NCBI GenBank assembly: GCA_947311845.1
Contig: CAMZMU010000041.1
Span: 116,648,796-116,712,795, forward strand
Reading direction: 5' to 3'
Source of the DNA: Poa pratensis
Taxonomy: Eukaryota > Streptophyta > Magnoliopsida > Poales > Poaceae
Length of the DNA: 64,000 nt
In this document: positions 33,917 through 44,176 of the stretch, in pieces
How the letters are laid out: every line of letters starts with the position of its first letter
Position numbering within the stretch: position 1 is the first letter of the stretch
Position numbers and translations under genes: made by a program
Notes under the pieces: generated by a model
The model's input: the letters and a program-made list of their open reading frames with translations, nothing else
What the model was told of the DNA's origin: nothing
The model's database searches: none

Positions 33917-34656
33917 TAGGGATGAAAACGGAGCGGAATCTTTCCGACTTTTCCGTGGAAAAACGGAAACGGAATGGAAATACGGAAATGGAAACGGAAT
34001 TTTGCAAAACGGAAACGGAAATGGAAACTTTTATGCGGAAACGGAAACGGAAACGGAACAGCAGATTCCGGCGGAATGACCACGGAAACGGAACTTTCCG
34101 TTTCCGGTAATACGGAACTTTCCGTTTTTGCTATGCGGTGCTTTCCACATCAAGTAGGGCCAGTAATTCCAGTAGAAACATTTCGGCACATCACACGATA
34201 TGAATATAAAAAAAAAAGGATCTGAAGCTACCGTGTTTAGGCCATATATACTCGCATATCATGTCCATCTCGAGTCGTTACCAGTTCGATATTTCAGTGT
34301 AGCACTAGTATTAAGGACGATAGTAGATGTTTCTTAATGTTGCCAAGGTTGATAGCATATGCACACTATATTATATAATCATGATAACTCGTTATATTTT
34401 ATTTCGTCTTAGAAAATTGACAATTTTGTTGGTTTGATTGAGTTTTCGTGCATTATTTAAGGGGCTGTTTTGTTTTGGCAAACATCCGCTTTCTGTTCCG
34501 TGTCCGCACCGTATTCGGTACATATCTGTTTCCGATAATTTTTGTTTCCGTATTTGTTTTTGGGGTTTCTGTATTCGTTTCCGCTTCCGCAAACAAATAT
34601 GAAAACAAATGTGGCACGACTCAGTTCCGTCCGTATCCGCTCCGTTTTCATCCCTA
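33917..34656. mobile_element. Non-autonomous hAT transposon
   Basis: 740 bp with inverted ends TAGGGATGAAAACGGAGCGG and CCGCTCCGTTTTCATCCCTA, and a perfect 8-bp TSD GCTGTGTT (33909-33916 and 34657-34664). The left subterminal 200 bp are packed with GGAAAC/ACGGAA repeats and the right with TTTCCG/GTTTCC. There is no transposase; short frames inside are repeat-derived. Confidence 0.92.
33950..34130 (+). repeat. GGAAAC-rich subterminal repeats of the hAT element
   Basis: About 180 bp dominated by ACGGAA/GGAAAC hexamers, with a run of GGAAAC near 34038. Clustered subterminal hexamers are where hAT transposases bind in known elements. Confidence 0.8.
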
Positions 34657-34664
34657 GCTGTGTT

Positions 34665-36425
34665 GCCATTGCCAAGTACGTGTACACATTGGTGCAGGAG
34701 AAAACTTGGACAGCCTTGGAAATTCTGGTACTATCACAGGTTACAAAAGCAAAAGTTTTATTCACCAAGAGCCACTGCATTGGGTTTGGCAAACGCGTTG
34801 GACTTGTTCGGTTAACGCGGTACTGAAAATTGTCATGCTTTGTGGTACCTCAGCCATGCCAGTGGTGTCTTATTGCCTGCCCATGATATACAGGGCGTAT
34901 CTAGTTGTTTTAACTTTCTCTTCAAATGCTTTATATAATTGCATAAGAATTTGGGCATGCGAGTGGACTGTCGGTATGGCGCACACCTGTCTTTGTTAGA
35001 GCCTGATGTATAGACTTATCTGTCATATCCGTAGTGATCATTCCTGAATCTGCAGCTTTGATCCTATCGACAGATAGAGGTAGAGAGCCAGCTATCTGAC
35101 TAGACAATGTTCCAGTTTACGACCAAATTAAACATGTCTGCACTACAAACTCCTGCTTGCTGCGGATCTGATGTAGCTACTGTGCTGAATTTATATATGT
35201 TAGTTACTAGTGTGGTATTGGCTTAATTTAGACTAAAAGATGTTATTGCTTAGTGCCAACATATGGAGCACAATAGTCAAACAAAAAAGCTAGCAGCAAT
35301 GTATTAATTAACAATACTGATTTAGAATTAACAGTAGTCAAGTTTGTATGGAATCATAACATTGTCAGTTTGTGGTGAAGGGGAGGAACCAATCTATTCA
35401 AGTCTCACTCTCTAAGGCCTATAATTGTTGCAGCTGTTTTTGTCCAACATAAGTGCCTAAGCCGAACTCTCTAATACGTGAAACAATGTACTTGTTTTAT
35501 CTGTCAGCAGCAGGTAAAAGATGACTTCAAACAAATCCATGCACTTAACATTTCTGCTTTAGGAATCTATTGACTATTTTCCTACACTAACCTGCCAACC
35601 CTGAAGACAACCGCTAATAATGTACTGCATTCATCTGTTATATCACTTAATGGCTGTCAAAACTTGTATTGCTTGCAAAGTTGGGACACAGGACTGCAGA
35701 TATGAGGCACCCATCTCTGCTACAGCCTTTTGATACAGAAGCATATGTCATATTCTTAGCCGTCAGTCTTGAATCTGCAGAAGATTCCAATTGCAATCAA
35801 ACATGCCTGCTTAAGATTACTCCCACTTGCTTACTCGATATTTTCCGTAGGAACCAAGCTGGATCCATGGAGTGTTGTGTTATCTTGTGATGAACTAGAG
35901 AATGTGTATCTAGAAATAATTTTTAATCAGCGGCTGCAGTGTAGTGCAATATATCTTAAGTTCGCTGGGTTAGATTGTGATGACCAAAGTGATACATCGG
36001 TTGTTTACTGATCATAGGTGGAGTACTAAACAACCAGTTATCTTTGCAGTTTCGAATTAGTACACACAGACTTTTTCTCGAGAGAATTTGGGAGACCTAA
36101 CATTTCTGCTATCCTGCAGGGCGTACCGCACACGTGATGAGCTTCGAGCCGGGTGCGGGGCTGGAGAACGAGGAACGGCAGGCGCATGCCTGCTGTTTCA
36201 CCGACGGTGGCTGATCAAGCGTATGTGCCTCCGTCATCATACTTTTGATTGAGTGGAAATTGCTCTGCCACATTGTATGGCAATCTCCTGGGCAGCAAAC
36301 TGTTAGCGGGTACAGCTGCGTGGGCTAACCCTGATTAACTTTGGCTGAAACAAAAGGAATTCTCAGCAAGCAACCGTACATGGAAAAGCATACTAAGTAT
36401 ATCTTCCAGTCAAGGGAGGTGGATT
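34665..36425. other. Intergenic, nothing recognised
   Basis: AT-rich DNA without a supportable gene. Frames up to 97 codons lack codon-like character or family resemblance. 36118-36240 is more GC-rich (GCGTACCGCACACGTGATGAG, with a CACGTG G-box) but no coding frame is evident. Confidence 0.4.
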
Positions 36426-36634
36426 CAGGATTCAGCCACTGAAGAAAAGACATGAGAAGAAGTTTCAGTGAGCAAGTTCAGTTCAGAACTTCTGTGCCAA
36501 TAATGCTCAGCCCACCCTGTCCCACCTGTCCGTGACTCCCCACCGGGAGCTGGTCGAACCGAACCGCCTCAATGCACGAGTCGAGCACCCACCCAGTTGG
36601 TTCCTCAAAATTTCCTCGCCTCCACAGACCTACC
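36426..36634 (+). promoter_or_regulatory. Conserved upstream module of F-box copy 3
   Basis: ATTCAGCCACTGAAGAAAAG and TTTCAGTGAGCAAGTTCAG, then CACCTGTCCGTGACTCCCCA and GGAGCTGGTCGAACCGAACC. Shared with copies 2, 4 and 5. Confidence 0.55.
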
Positions 36635-38053
36635 ATGCCGCCGCCGCTGCCGGAGGAGCTCCTCGAGGAGATCTTCCTCCGCCTCCCTCCGGACGAGCCC
36701 GCGTGCCTCGTGCGCGCCTCCTTCGCCAGCAAGCTCTGGCTCGCCCTCCTCACCGGCCCCGCCTTCCGCGGCCGCTACGGCGACTTCCACGGATCTCCCC
36801 CCATGTTGGGCTTCCTCCTCTCCTTCGAGGTGAAACACCCCGCCCTGCATTTCGTCTCCACCGCGAAATTCGCCGCGCGCATCCCCGACTGCCTCCATGG
36901 CAGGGTGTACGTCCCGCTGGACTGCCGCCACGGCCGGGTTCTCCTCGAGGATGTTTCTGCGTGGCCAGGAAGTTCTCCGTTTGGGACCCGATGACGGGCT
37001 GCCAGAGGGAGCTGGGCGCGCCCGTCGGGTTCTTCTGCCTCGGGGCCGCGGTGCTCTGCGTCGTCACCGGATGCGACCACCGCGCCTGCCATCATCGGGG
37101 CGGCCCCTTCCGGGTGCTCTTGTTTGGGCTGAGCTTGAATGATAATGGTGCAGGTTCTGTTTCTGCACATGCTCGGCTGTGCTCGTCGGAGACAGAGCAG
37201 TGAGTCAGCCATGCCCTGCTCTTCATCTTGCATCTGTCAACAGTGGAGTAATCATCGTGCCAAGCCGCTCTGTCTTGCTCCAGAACGCACTTTACCACAT
37301 GGTCTGTTACCTTGATCACATTGCAATTCTCAAGTACGACATTGGTTCTAATTGCATGTCATTGCTTGATGGGCCGCCGTTGGCGGGGGTTGTTGGCCCT
37401 AGCGGGTTGCCTATCCTCATGGCGTTGGAGGATGCTACTTTGGGGTTCGCATATTTGGGTCGCTTAGTTCTCTACCTACAGTCGAGGCTGATCCGTTCTG
37501 ATGGAATCGCAGCTTGGACTTTACATAGAGTTGTGGATCTCAAGGAACTTCTTCCCATTCAAAACCCAAAGAAAAAGATTAGAATTGTTGGATTTAAGGA
37601 GGATAGCGATATCATTTTCGTGACCACGGAACTTGGCATCTACGAGATCAATCTCAAGAAACTGGAGTGCAACAAGCTATGGAAGGAAGCAAACATCCGT
37701 GCTTTGATTCCGTACATGAGCTTCTACAATCCGCCAGGTATGTCTACACCTACTTTCTCTTGTGATCTGAGGACAATTCTCATGTAATAGTATATCACTC
37801 ACCGGAACATGCAAGGTTTATACTGAATGTTTAATCAGATCAAAAGCTATATACCATGTTTCAGTATGTGATGATATATGTGCTTGAGCAGAATTTAAGT
37901 GCCATCTACACTCGAATTTTACACCTGGATTATTGTCGCCTACTTAATTGCTAATTTTAGATAGTACTGTATCATGTTATCTCTGTTTGGTATCACATTG
38001 AAAAATCTATATTTGCAGAAAGAGCAGCCACCCCTTGGAAGGTGGAGCACTGA
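36635..38053 (+). pseudogene. F-box protein gene, copy 3 (two frameshifts)
   Basis: ATG 36635 gives MPPPLPEELLEEIFLRLPPD and RASFASKLWLALL (F-box), then ALHFVSTAKFAARIPDC. The frame changes near 36960, continuing ARKFSVWDPMTGCQRELG, CVVTGCDHRACHHRGG and HARLCSSETEQ, and changes again near 37195, continuing SQPCPALHLAS, LLQNALYHMVCYLDHIAILK and ELGIYEINLKKLECNK. Exon 1 ends at 37737 (CCAG|GTATGTC). Exon 2, 38019-38053, encodes ERAATPWKVEH. The residue series CDHRACHH fits the family signature. Close to copy 4 in sequence. Confidence 0.85.
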
Positions 38054-38630
38054 CAACACAAGGTGGAATTTTCTTAAGGGTAGGATTGCTACTCTCATTA
38101 ACAAGAAAAGATGATCAACTTGGAGATGACACTGATGTGATGATAAATTAAGTCACTATTTAGTAGCTTGTATTGGTAAAATAGTGTTTTATGAACCTCT
38201 AATTTCTAGCAGCAGCAACAACATCAACCTTTAGTTTGATTGAAAAAAATATCTGCAGGCAACTCCTTAGTATTCCCACCTTAAAAACTCTACTAGAGTG
38301 TACTCTTCTAGCTTTGATCCGATATCTGAATTCATCTCCCAAAGGAGGTGCCATTAAGGAGCTGATATGAGGGCATCTCTTAAGCTTGTCATTTTTGCCG
38401 CGCAAGAAATGGTGATGGTTTTTGCATTCTTCCTTGCCGATATGTCTTAATTAAGTTTCTAACTCTAAGTAGTGCTACATGTCAAGTAATTTCAGTTTCT
38501 GGCAGCATCAACGATACTCGCCCTGTTGTTTAATTAAGTTAAAGTCACACCAACTCAGTAACAGAACATCAATTTTCTTTGGATGGGGGTAGCTTGTGGT
38601 TCAGACAATCTCGGTTCAGTTAACCTCCAT
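38054..38630 (+). other. F-box family 3'-UTR/downstream module (copy 3)
   Basis: Family blocks GATCAACTTGGAGATGACA, AACCTCTAATTTCTAGCAGC and CTACATGTCAAGTAATT. Non-coding, more diverged than behind copies 1 and 2. Confidence 0.55.
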
Positions 38631-38635
38631 AGACC

Positions 38636-38745
38636 TGTTAGATGTGTATAGGTTTACTGTTCATATAGATTTACTGTTCATCACACACATGTATAAGTAC
38701 TGGCCTTTGGCCCCCTGGAAAGATCAGTTGCTCATTTCTCCAACA
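38636..38745 (+). repeat. 5' LTR of the short-LTR Copia
   Basis: TGTTAGATG...CTCCAACA, 110 bp, identical by eye to 41116-41225. Confidence 0.95.
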
Positions 38746-39257
38746 TGGTATCAGAGCCCAGGCTAGGGTCTCTTCGCACGCCGCAGCTCCGTGCTTGATT
38801 CGCAGTCGCCGATTACTCTCCGGCCACCGCTGCTGCTCCCCTCTGCACCCAGTGTGCTTGTCATCTTCTTCCTCTCCTTTTCCTACTCAAAATCGAGCTC
38901 CTTTGCTTAAATTTCTGCTCTGGCCGTTGCTAATTTCGGCCTGCTGCGCCGTTGCCGCTGATTCCGGTCGTCGCCATCGTCGTTCCGGCCGCCGCTGCAT
39001 CGGGCTAGCCCTGGAAGTGTGGGCCGCCGCCGCCCTGTGGATTCGGCCCCCGCCGCCCTGCCGTTCCGGCCCCCGCCGCCCTGCCATTCCGGCCGCCGTT
39101 GCCCTGCCGTTCCGGCCGCCGGCCTGCTCCGCCCGGCTGGCCGCTGATCCATCCGCCTCTGGGCTTGGATCACTCGAGTGTTGCTGCTCCGAGCGCTGCT
39201 GTCTTGCTAGTTCGATCGGGGCTGCCTGGTGAGTTCCCGATCCAGATCCAGCGAGAG

Positions 39258-39263
<6 letters not shown>

Positions 39264-39288
<25 letters not shown>

Positions 39289-39313
39289 AATCCTGAAAAA
39301 AAAAAAAAAAAAA
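39264..39313 (+). repeat. A-run pair in the Copia leader
   Basis: Two runs of about 20-26 A separated by TCCTG, just before the ORF start at 39327. Confidence 0.85.
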
Positions 39314-39326
39314 CAGAGAGCCCGCG

Positions 39327-41102
39327 ATGTCCTCTTCGGGCTATATAGCTGTTCCGCGGTGCTCTGTGATCTTTGATGGCACCAACTACGCCGAGTTTGT
39401 GGGCTTTATGCGCATCCACATGCGCGGCCTCCTGTTGTGGGGCGTTCTCTCTGGCGAGGTCTCCTGTCCGCCGTGCCCTGTTGCTCCTGTGGCTCCTACT
39501 CCACCGGTGGAGTGTGTTTTTCTTGGCTACAGTGATGAGCACAAGGGCTATCGATGTTGGGATCCTGTTAGTCGTCGGCTACGTATTTCCCGTGATGTGA
39601 CTTTTGATGAGTCTCGTTCGTACTATCCGCGTCCTACTGCCTCGACCTTTTTGGTTGAGGATATCTCCTTCCTTATACTTCCCGACATACCTCCCTCCGT
39701 GTCTCATGTTCCTCCTCCACCTCCGCCAAGTCCCACTGTTCCCGATGCACCGCCGACACCATCCTCTTCTCCTCCCTCACCACCTCCCTCTCCAGTGCAT
39801 ACTACCCTCTCTCCCTTTCCTCTCCACTACACGCGTCGGCCGCGTGTTGACGATGATCCCTCTGACATGCCTTCTACTTCCGGCGCGCCACCTTCCCCGT
39901 GTACACCGGTTCATAACCTTCGTTCTCGGACCTCATTACGGTCTCCTGATCGCTATTCTCCTTCCCAGTACAGCCTTTCTGCTGTTGCTGAGCCCACTTC
40001 CTACCGTGATGCCATGGCTCAGCCTGAATGGCAGCTTGCGATGTCTGAGGAGATTGCTGCCCTTGAGCGCACTGGCACGTGGGATCTGGTTTCCCCTCCA
40101 CCTGGTGTTCGTCCCATCACATGCAAGTGGGTCTATAAGATCAAGACTCGCTCCGATTGTTCGCTTGAGCGTTTCAAAGCTCGTCTTGTGGCTCGTGGCT
40201 TTCAGCAGGAGCAGGGACGCGATTATGATGAGACGTTCGCTCCCGTAGCCCACATGACCACTGTCCGCACTCTTCTCGCTGTGGCTTCTGTTCGTAATTG
40301 GTCTGTGTCTCAGCTTGATGTCCAGAACGCCTTTCTCAATGGAGAGTTGCGTGAGGAGGTTTATATGCAGCCACCACCGGGGTACTCTGTTCCTGATGGT
40401 ATGGTCTGTCGTCTTCGGCGCTCCCTCTATGGCCTTAAGCAAGCCCCTCGCGCCTGGTTTGAGCGTTTCGCCTCTGTGGTGACTGCCGCTGGTTTCTCGC
40501 CTAGCGACCATGACCCCGCGTTCGTTTCAGCTCCCAGCTCTGTCCACTATAGTCACCTTCTCCGTGTTCTACGATATCTTCGTGGCACGATCTCTCGCCG
40601 CCTTTTCTTTCCTCGCTCCAGCTCTCTCCAGCTCCAGGCCTACTCTGATGCTACGTGGGCTAGTGATCCTTCTGATCGCCGTTCGTTGTCTGCCTATTGT
40701 GTTTTTCTTGGAGGATCCCTCATTGCTTGGAAGACGAAGAAACAGACTGCCGTCTCCCGCTCCAGTGCAGAGGCTGAGTTGAGAGCGATGGCCATGTTGA
40801 CGGCTGAGGTGACTTGGTTGCGATGGTTACTGGAGGACTTTGGTGTTTCTGCTGCTGCACCGACTCCTCTATTGTCTGACAGTACAGGCGCCATCAGCAT
40901 TGCGCGTGATCCGGTGAAGCATGAACTCACCAAGCATATCGGTGTGGATGCCTCCTTTGTGCGTGCTGCTGTGCAGGACCAGCTTCTTGCCCTTCACTAT
41001 GTGCCCTCTGAGTTACAGTTGGCGGACTTCTTCACGAAGGCACAGACTCGCGCGCAGCATGGGTTCTTTCTCTCCAAACTCAGTGTTGTTGAACCACCAT
41101 GA
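39327..41102 (+). CDS. Fused, internally deleted Copia Gag-Pol ORF (591 aa)
   Basis: Residues about 1-57 are the Gag N-terminus ([31 protein letters not shown]). They join directly to the region after integrase ([20 protein letters not shown]). The reverse transcriptase start follows ([53 protein letters not shown]). It jumps at [20 protein letters not shown], skipping the YVDD active site, to RNase H ([29 protein letters not shown]) and ends LADFFTKAQ. Both deletions keep the frame. Nucleocapsid, protease and integrase are absent. The product cannot reverse-transcribe; RNase H could in principle still fold. Confidence 0.9.
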   Translation: MSSSGYIAVPRCSVIFDGTNYAEFVGFMRIHMRGLLLWGVLSGEVSCPPCPVAPVAPTPPVECVFLGYSDEHKGYRCWDPVSRRLRISRDVTFDESRSYYPRPTASTFLVEDISFLILPDIPPSVSHVPPPPPPSPTVPDAPPTPSSSPPSPPPSPVHTTLSPFPLHYTRRPRVDDDPSDMPSTSGAPPSPCTPVHNLRSRTSLRSPDRYSPSQYSLSAVAEPTSYRDAMAQPEWQLAMSEEIAALERTGTWDLVSPPPGVRPITCKWVYKIKTRSDCSLERFKARLVARGFQQEQGRDYDETFAPVAHMTTVRTLLAVASVRNWSVSQLDVQNAFLNGELREEVYMQPPPGYSVPDGMVCRLRRSLYGLKQAPRAWFERFASVVTAAGFSPSDHDPAFVSAPSSVHYSHLLRVLRYLRGTISRRLFFPRSSSLQLQAYSDATWASDPSDRRSLSAYCVFLGGSLIAWKTKKQTAVSRSSAEAELRAMAMLTAEVTWLRWLLEDFGVSAAAPTPLLSDSTGAISIARDPVKHELTKHIGVDASFVRAAVQDQLLALHYVPSELQLADFFTKAQTRAQHGFFLSKLSVVEPP

Positions 41103-41115
41103 GTTTGAGGGGGGG

Positions 41116-41225
41116 TGTTAGATGTGTATAGGTTTACTGTTCATATAGATTTACTGTTCATCACACACATGTATAAGTACTGGCCTTTGGCCCCCTGGAA
41201 AGATCAGTTGCTCATTTCTCCAACA
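41116..41225 (+). repeat. 3' LTR of the short-LTR Copia
   Basis: 110 bp, identical by eye to the 5' LTR. Followed by the AGACC duplication. Confidence 0.95.
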
Positions 41226-41230
41226 AGACC

Positions 41231-41797
41231 CAGTTCAAGGGAAGCCATAACAGCCTAGCACAATACCGTATTTGAACATCCATGAACCCAGCTCGGTTTC
41301 TGTAGTAAATCCTCCTAAGCAAAAAAGGGGAGCGATCTTTAGCAGGCACGCATGTTTGGCTCTAGCAAAGAGAGGGTGTGTTAGTCCTATAACCCAAATT
41401 TACAAGTATGTATGATTGGGGAACATGTGAGCGATTTGCAGGACGGGTTTCAGGGTCCATTATGTGATCTTAGCGGCTGTCTTCAGTGTTGACGACAAAC
41501 TGACATACAATGAATGGATGGGGAGTATCAATCATCATACCGTATCATGTACGTCTGCGAGTTTCAGGTTCATAATTAAAGGCCTCTCGTAATCTTACAC
41601 TCTAGTGGAGAAGGAGAGTTACTACAACAGCCAGGATTCAGCTACTGAAGATAGACATGTGAAAAAGCTTTCAGTAAGCAAGAACAGAGTTGCCAACAAG
41701 TTCAGTTCACATCTGATCTGAACTGGTGCGCTTCCCGTCGTGGAAGAAACCGGCCCACCTGCTGTGAGATGGTTGAGTCGAACCTCACAAGTCACTA
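41231..41797 (+). promoter_or_regulatory. Upstream module of F-box copy 4, split from its gene
   Basis: Carries AGGATTCAGCTACTGAAGA, AAGCTTTCAGTAAGCAAGAA, CACCTGCTGTGAGATGGTTG and GTCGAACCTCAC, the diverged family upstream blocks. A PIF/Harbinger element with a nested hAT (41798-43931) now separates it from the coding region. 41231-41600 otherwise holds nothing I recognise. Confidence 0.5.
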
Positions 41798-42132
41798 GTG
41801 TATCTCCGCCTGGCAAACTGAAGCTTTGCACCGCGGCTGGCAACAAACTGAAGCCGCAATGCAAAGCTTTGCATCGCTTTGCAAACCTTACAGCAGTTTG
41901 AGCAATGTGGCAGCTGTTTTTACGTTTTGCGGCACCAAAACAGCGGCTGATTTATCTGCTGCGTTTTGCAGCACACGGTAGCAACGTCACCACCTCATTA
42001 CAACATATTTTCATAGATATACACATAAATTTGCAATAAAATAAAAATAAAATATTAATATTATAACAAAATTTATTTATTACGTGTCAACACAAATAGT
42101 TTATCAAATTGTTCATCTCAAACAACAAAAGC

Positions 42133-42133
<1 letters not shown>

Positions 42134-42171
<38 letters not shown>
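42134..42171 (+). repeat. (CAA)n microsatellite
   Basis: About 13 units, in the 3' flank of the transposase remnant. Confidence 0.9.
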
Positions 42172-42203
42172 TAGAAATGAAAAAAGAACTATTGGGTGTC
42201 ATG

Positions 42204-42462
42204 TCACTTCCACCACTCCTCGACGAGGTCCTTTTGAAGCTCACCATGCACATCCAAGTCTCGAATGTCATGGTATGCTTTTTAGGAAACTAGCAATACA
42301 ATCAGCATTCCTATGTGTCCGAACTTGTCGCCCCATCAAGTCATACGTAGACCTCATCTCCGCCACGTTATCTTCGATGATCATGTTATGCATGATCATC
42401 ATGATGTATCACAATATCTCTTGATTCCAAAATCGAGTGGGACCTCTAACAATTACAAATTG
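42204..42462 (-). pseudogene. PIF/Harbinger DDE transposase, C-terminal remnant
   Basis: The minus strand reads QFVIVRGPTRFWNQEIL, stop, then YIMMIMHNMIIEDN, STYDLMGRQVRTHRNADCIA, then after a one-base shift IRDLDVHGELQKDLVEEWWK and a stop at 42204-42206. The MHNMIIED and DLVE.W motifs are typical of the end of plant Harbinger (PIF-like) transposases. The catalytic DDE core is missing, so it is inactive. Confidence 0.75.
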
Positions 42463-42976
42463 TGCTTGTAAAATCTCAAATGTGTCCTAGTCACCGCTTC
42501 GTCTACAAACATAGCAATGGATTAAAAATCTAAACTAAAACAAAAAACAAATGGAAGAAAATCGTGCTCTCACCATCGCTACCGCTGGTGACCAGCGGAC
42601 GAGGAGCAGCTGCAGGAGACGGCAGATCGATAATCGACGACGTGGCTCGAAGTGTCAGCTCCGATGCGACGAATCGACAACACGGAAACGACAAATCAAC
42701 AACGCGGAAACGACAAATCAACTACGGAAAACAGATCTGCGGAGCGGCCGAGTAGCTATGGAGTCACCGGTCAAAGCTAGGAGGTGGTTGGGAGGCGGCG
42801 CGGTGGTCCTCGGCGGTCGATTTGCGGTGGGGGATGGTGCGGCGGGAGAGGTAGGTGGCTGCCGCGGGAATGGTAGGTGGCAACGACAGGGATGAGAAAT
42901 ATATTTTCGCGTCGGCTGGATGCGCGCGAGAGCGAGGAGAAGCGATGCAGCACTATGCTCGCTACTGCAAATTTGC
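42463..42976. other. Interior of the Harbinger remnant, non-coding
   Basis: Contains repeated AAACGACAAATCAAC pieces (near 42685 and 42707) and a GC-rich GGTGGTTGGGAGGCGGCGCGG stretch. Short frames on both strands are not recognisable proteins. Confidence 0.45.
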
Positions 42977-42984
42977 ATCATGAG

Positions 42985-43813
42985 TCAAGATGGCAGTTTT
43001 CCCCGTGGGGGCGGGTACCCGCGGGTATATACCCGCTAAGAAGCGGGTGCTAAGAAGCGGGTATGGGGGACAAATTGCCTCCACGGGGATTGTCTGGCGG
43101 GTACCCGCTAGCGTAACGGGCGGGGATGGGGGACAAATTCGCCCCGTGGAGCCTCCATGGATACCCGCCAACTACTGACATGTGGGACTTCCTTTGAAGT
43201 AGCAGGCCTAATCTAGCACAGCCAGCCCAGCAAAAGCCCAAGCCCAGCCACACACACCCCGGCCTAACCTAACTAACACGCAAGTACACGACTACACCTC
43301 ACGGGACTTCGCTCGCTCCTCTTCCTCACAGGACAGCGCCGCCGCCTCCTGATTCTCGTTCTTTGCTCGCCGTCTCGCGTTACTCTCTCTACCTACAGGG
43401 AGCCAGCCAACCTCCTAGGTCCCAGCCGCACTCAAACTCGTCGTTGGCAAGGAAGAGCTAGTCGCCGGCGTCGTCTTCGCGCCTTGTTTTGCATCGGCAT
43501 CAAGCCATCAACCCATCGCCGGCGTCGTCTTGAGCGCGTTGTCTCGCATCGTCATCAACCCATCACCGGCGTCGTCTCATATCGGCATCAACTCCTTGCC
43601 AGCGGCGTCCCGCATCGGCAACAGACCGATTTGCGGTGGCATGAAGATCCCCATGGAGACCCCGACGGGTACCAGGTACCCGACATTGACGGGGACGGGG
43701 GCCGTTTTCCCCCCGTCAGCCTAGCGGGGATTGACGGGGACGGGTATTGGCGGGGACCGGGGCGGGGACGGGAGAGTCATCCCCGGTCATCCCCGTCCCC
43801 GTTGCCACCTTGA
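42985..43813. mobile_element. Non-autonomous hAT element nested in the Harbinger remnant
   Basis: 829 bp starting TCAAGATGGCAG and ending GTTGCCACCTTGA (inverted ends with mismatches), flanked by a perfect 8-bp TSD ATCATGAG (42977-42984 and 43814-43821). Subterminal regions are rich in CGGGTACCCGC on the left and GACGGGGACGGG on the right. No transposase. The middle (43200-43650) has GC-rich CATCGGCATCAA-type short repeats. Confidence 0.9.
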
Positions 43814-43931
43814 ATCATGAGCCCGTGATGCCGCCAAAAATTTACAGCACCAAATTCGGATACGAATGCTGTTGGTGTTGTTTTTTTTTGGCCCGCACTG
43901 CCGCAAAATGGAGCAACCGTTAAAGATGCTC

Positions 43932-44176
43932 TTATCGAGATGACCCAATTCGGCTGATAAACATCCAAACAAACAATTGAAATTAAGTGTTCTTTTTATT
44001 TCATCTATCAATATCTTACATAACCAAACGTTAAATTTAAAATTGAAGCTCATTTTAATACATCCATCGATTTTAAACTGGCCTGAGTTCAGTTCCAAGC
44101 CTTCCAATACAAATGCGCACTCTCCCCGCCCAGCACCTCCAAAATTTCCCACCCCAAACCCTCGCCGCCGCCACCG
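43932..44176 (+). other. Proximal 5' flank of F-box copy 4
   Basis: AT-rich, then TCCAAAATTTCCCACCCCAAACCCTCGCC, matching the proximal 5' UTR of the other copies. No ATG in the gene's frame. Confidence 0.5.

Larger units (their letters stand above)
38636..41225 (+). mobile_element. Short-LTR Copia retrotransposon, internally deleted, very young
   Basis: 2590 bp with two 110-bp LTRs (38636-38745 and 41116-41225) that I read as identical, TSD AGACC (38631-38635 and 41226-41230), iMet primer site TGGTATCAGAGC at 38746 and a G-run polypurine tract at 41109-41115. A single open frame, 39327-41102, spans the interior. Protease, integrase and the reverse-transcriptase active site are missing, so it must have moved in trans. 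Confidence 0.95.
41798..43931 (-). mobile_element. PIF/Harbinger element remnant with nested hAT
   Basis: The right end reads GATGCTC followed by TTA, on the minus strand GAGCATCTTTAACGGTTGC, a usual Harbinger terminus. The left end (TATCTCCGCCTGGCAA) is more decayed, so that boundary is approximate. Inside is the C-terminal end of a Harbinger transposase on the minus strand. A hAT element (42985-43813) splits it; its sequence resumes at ATCATGAG (43814). Confidence 0.65.
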
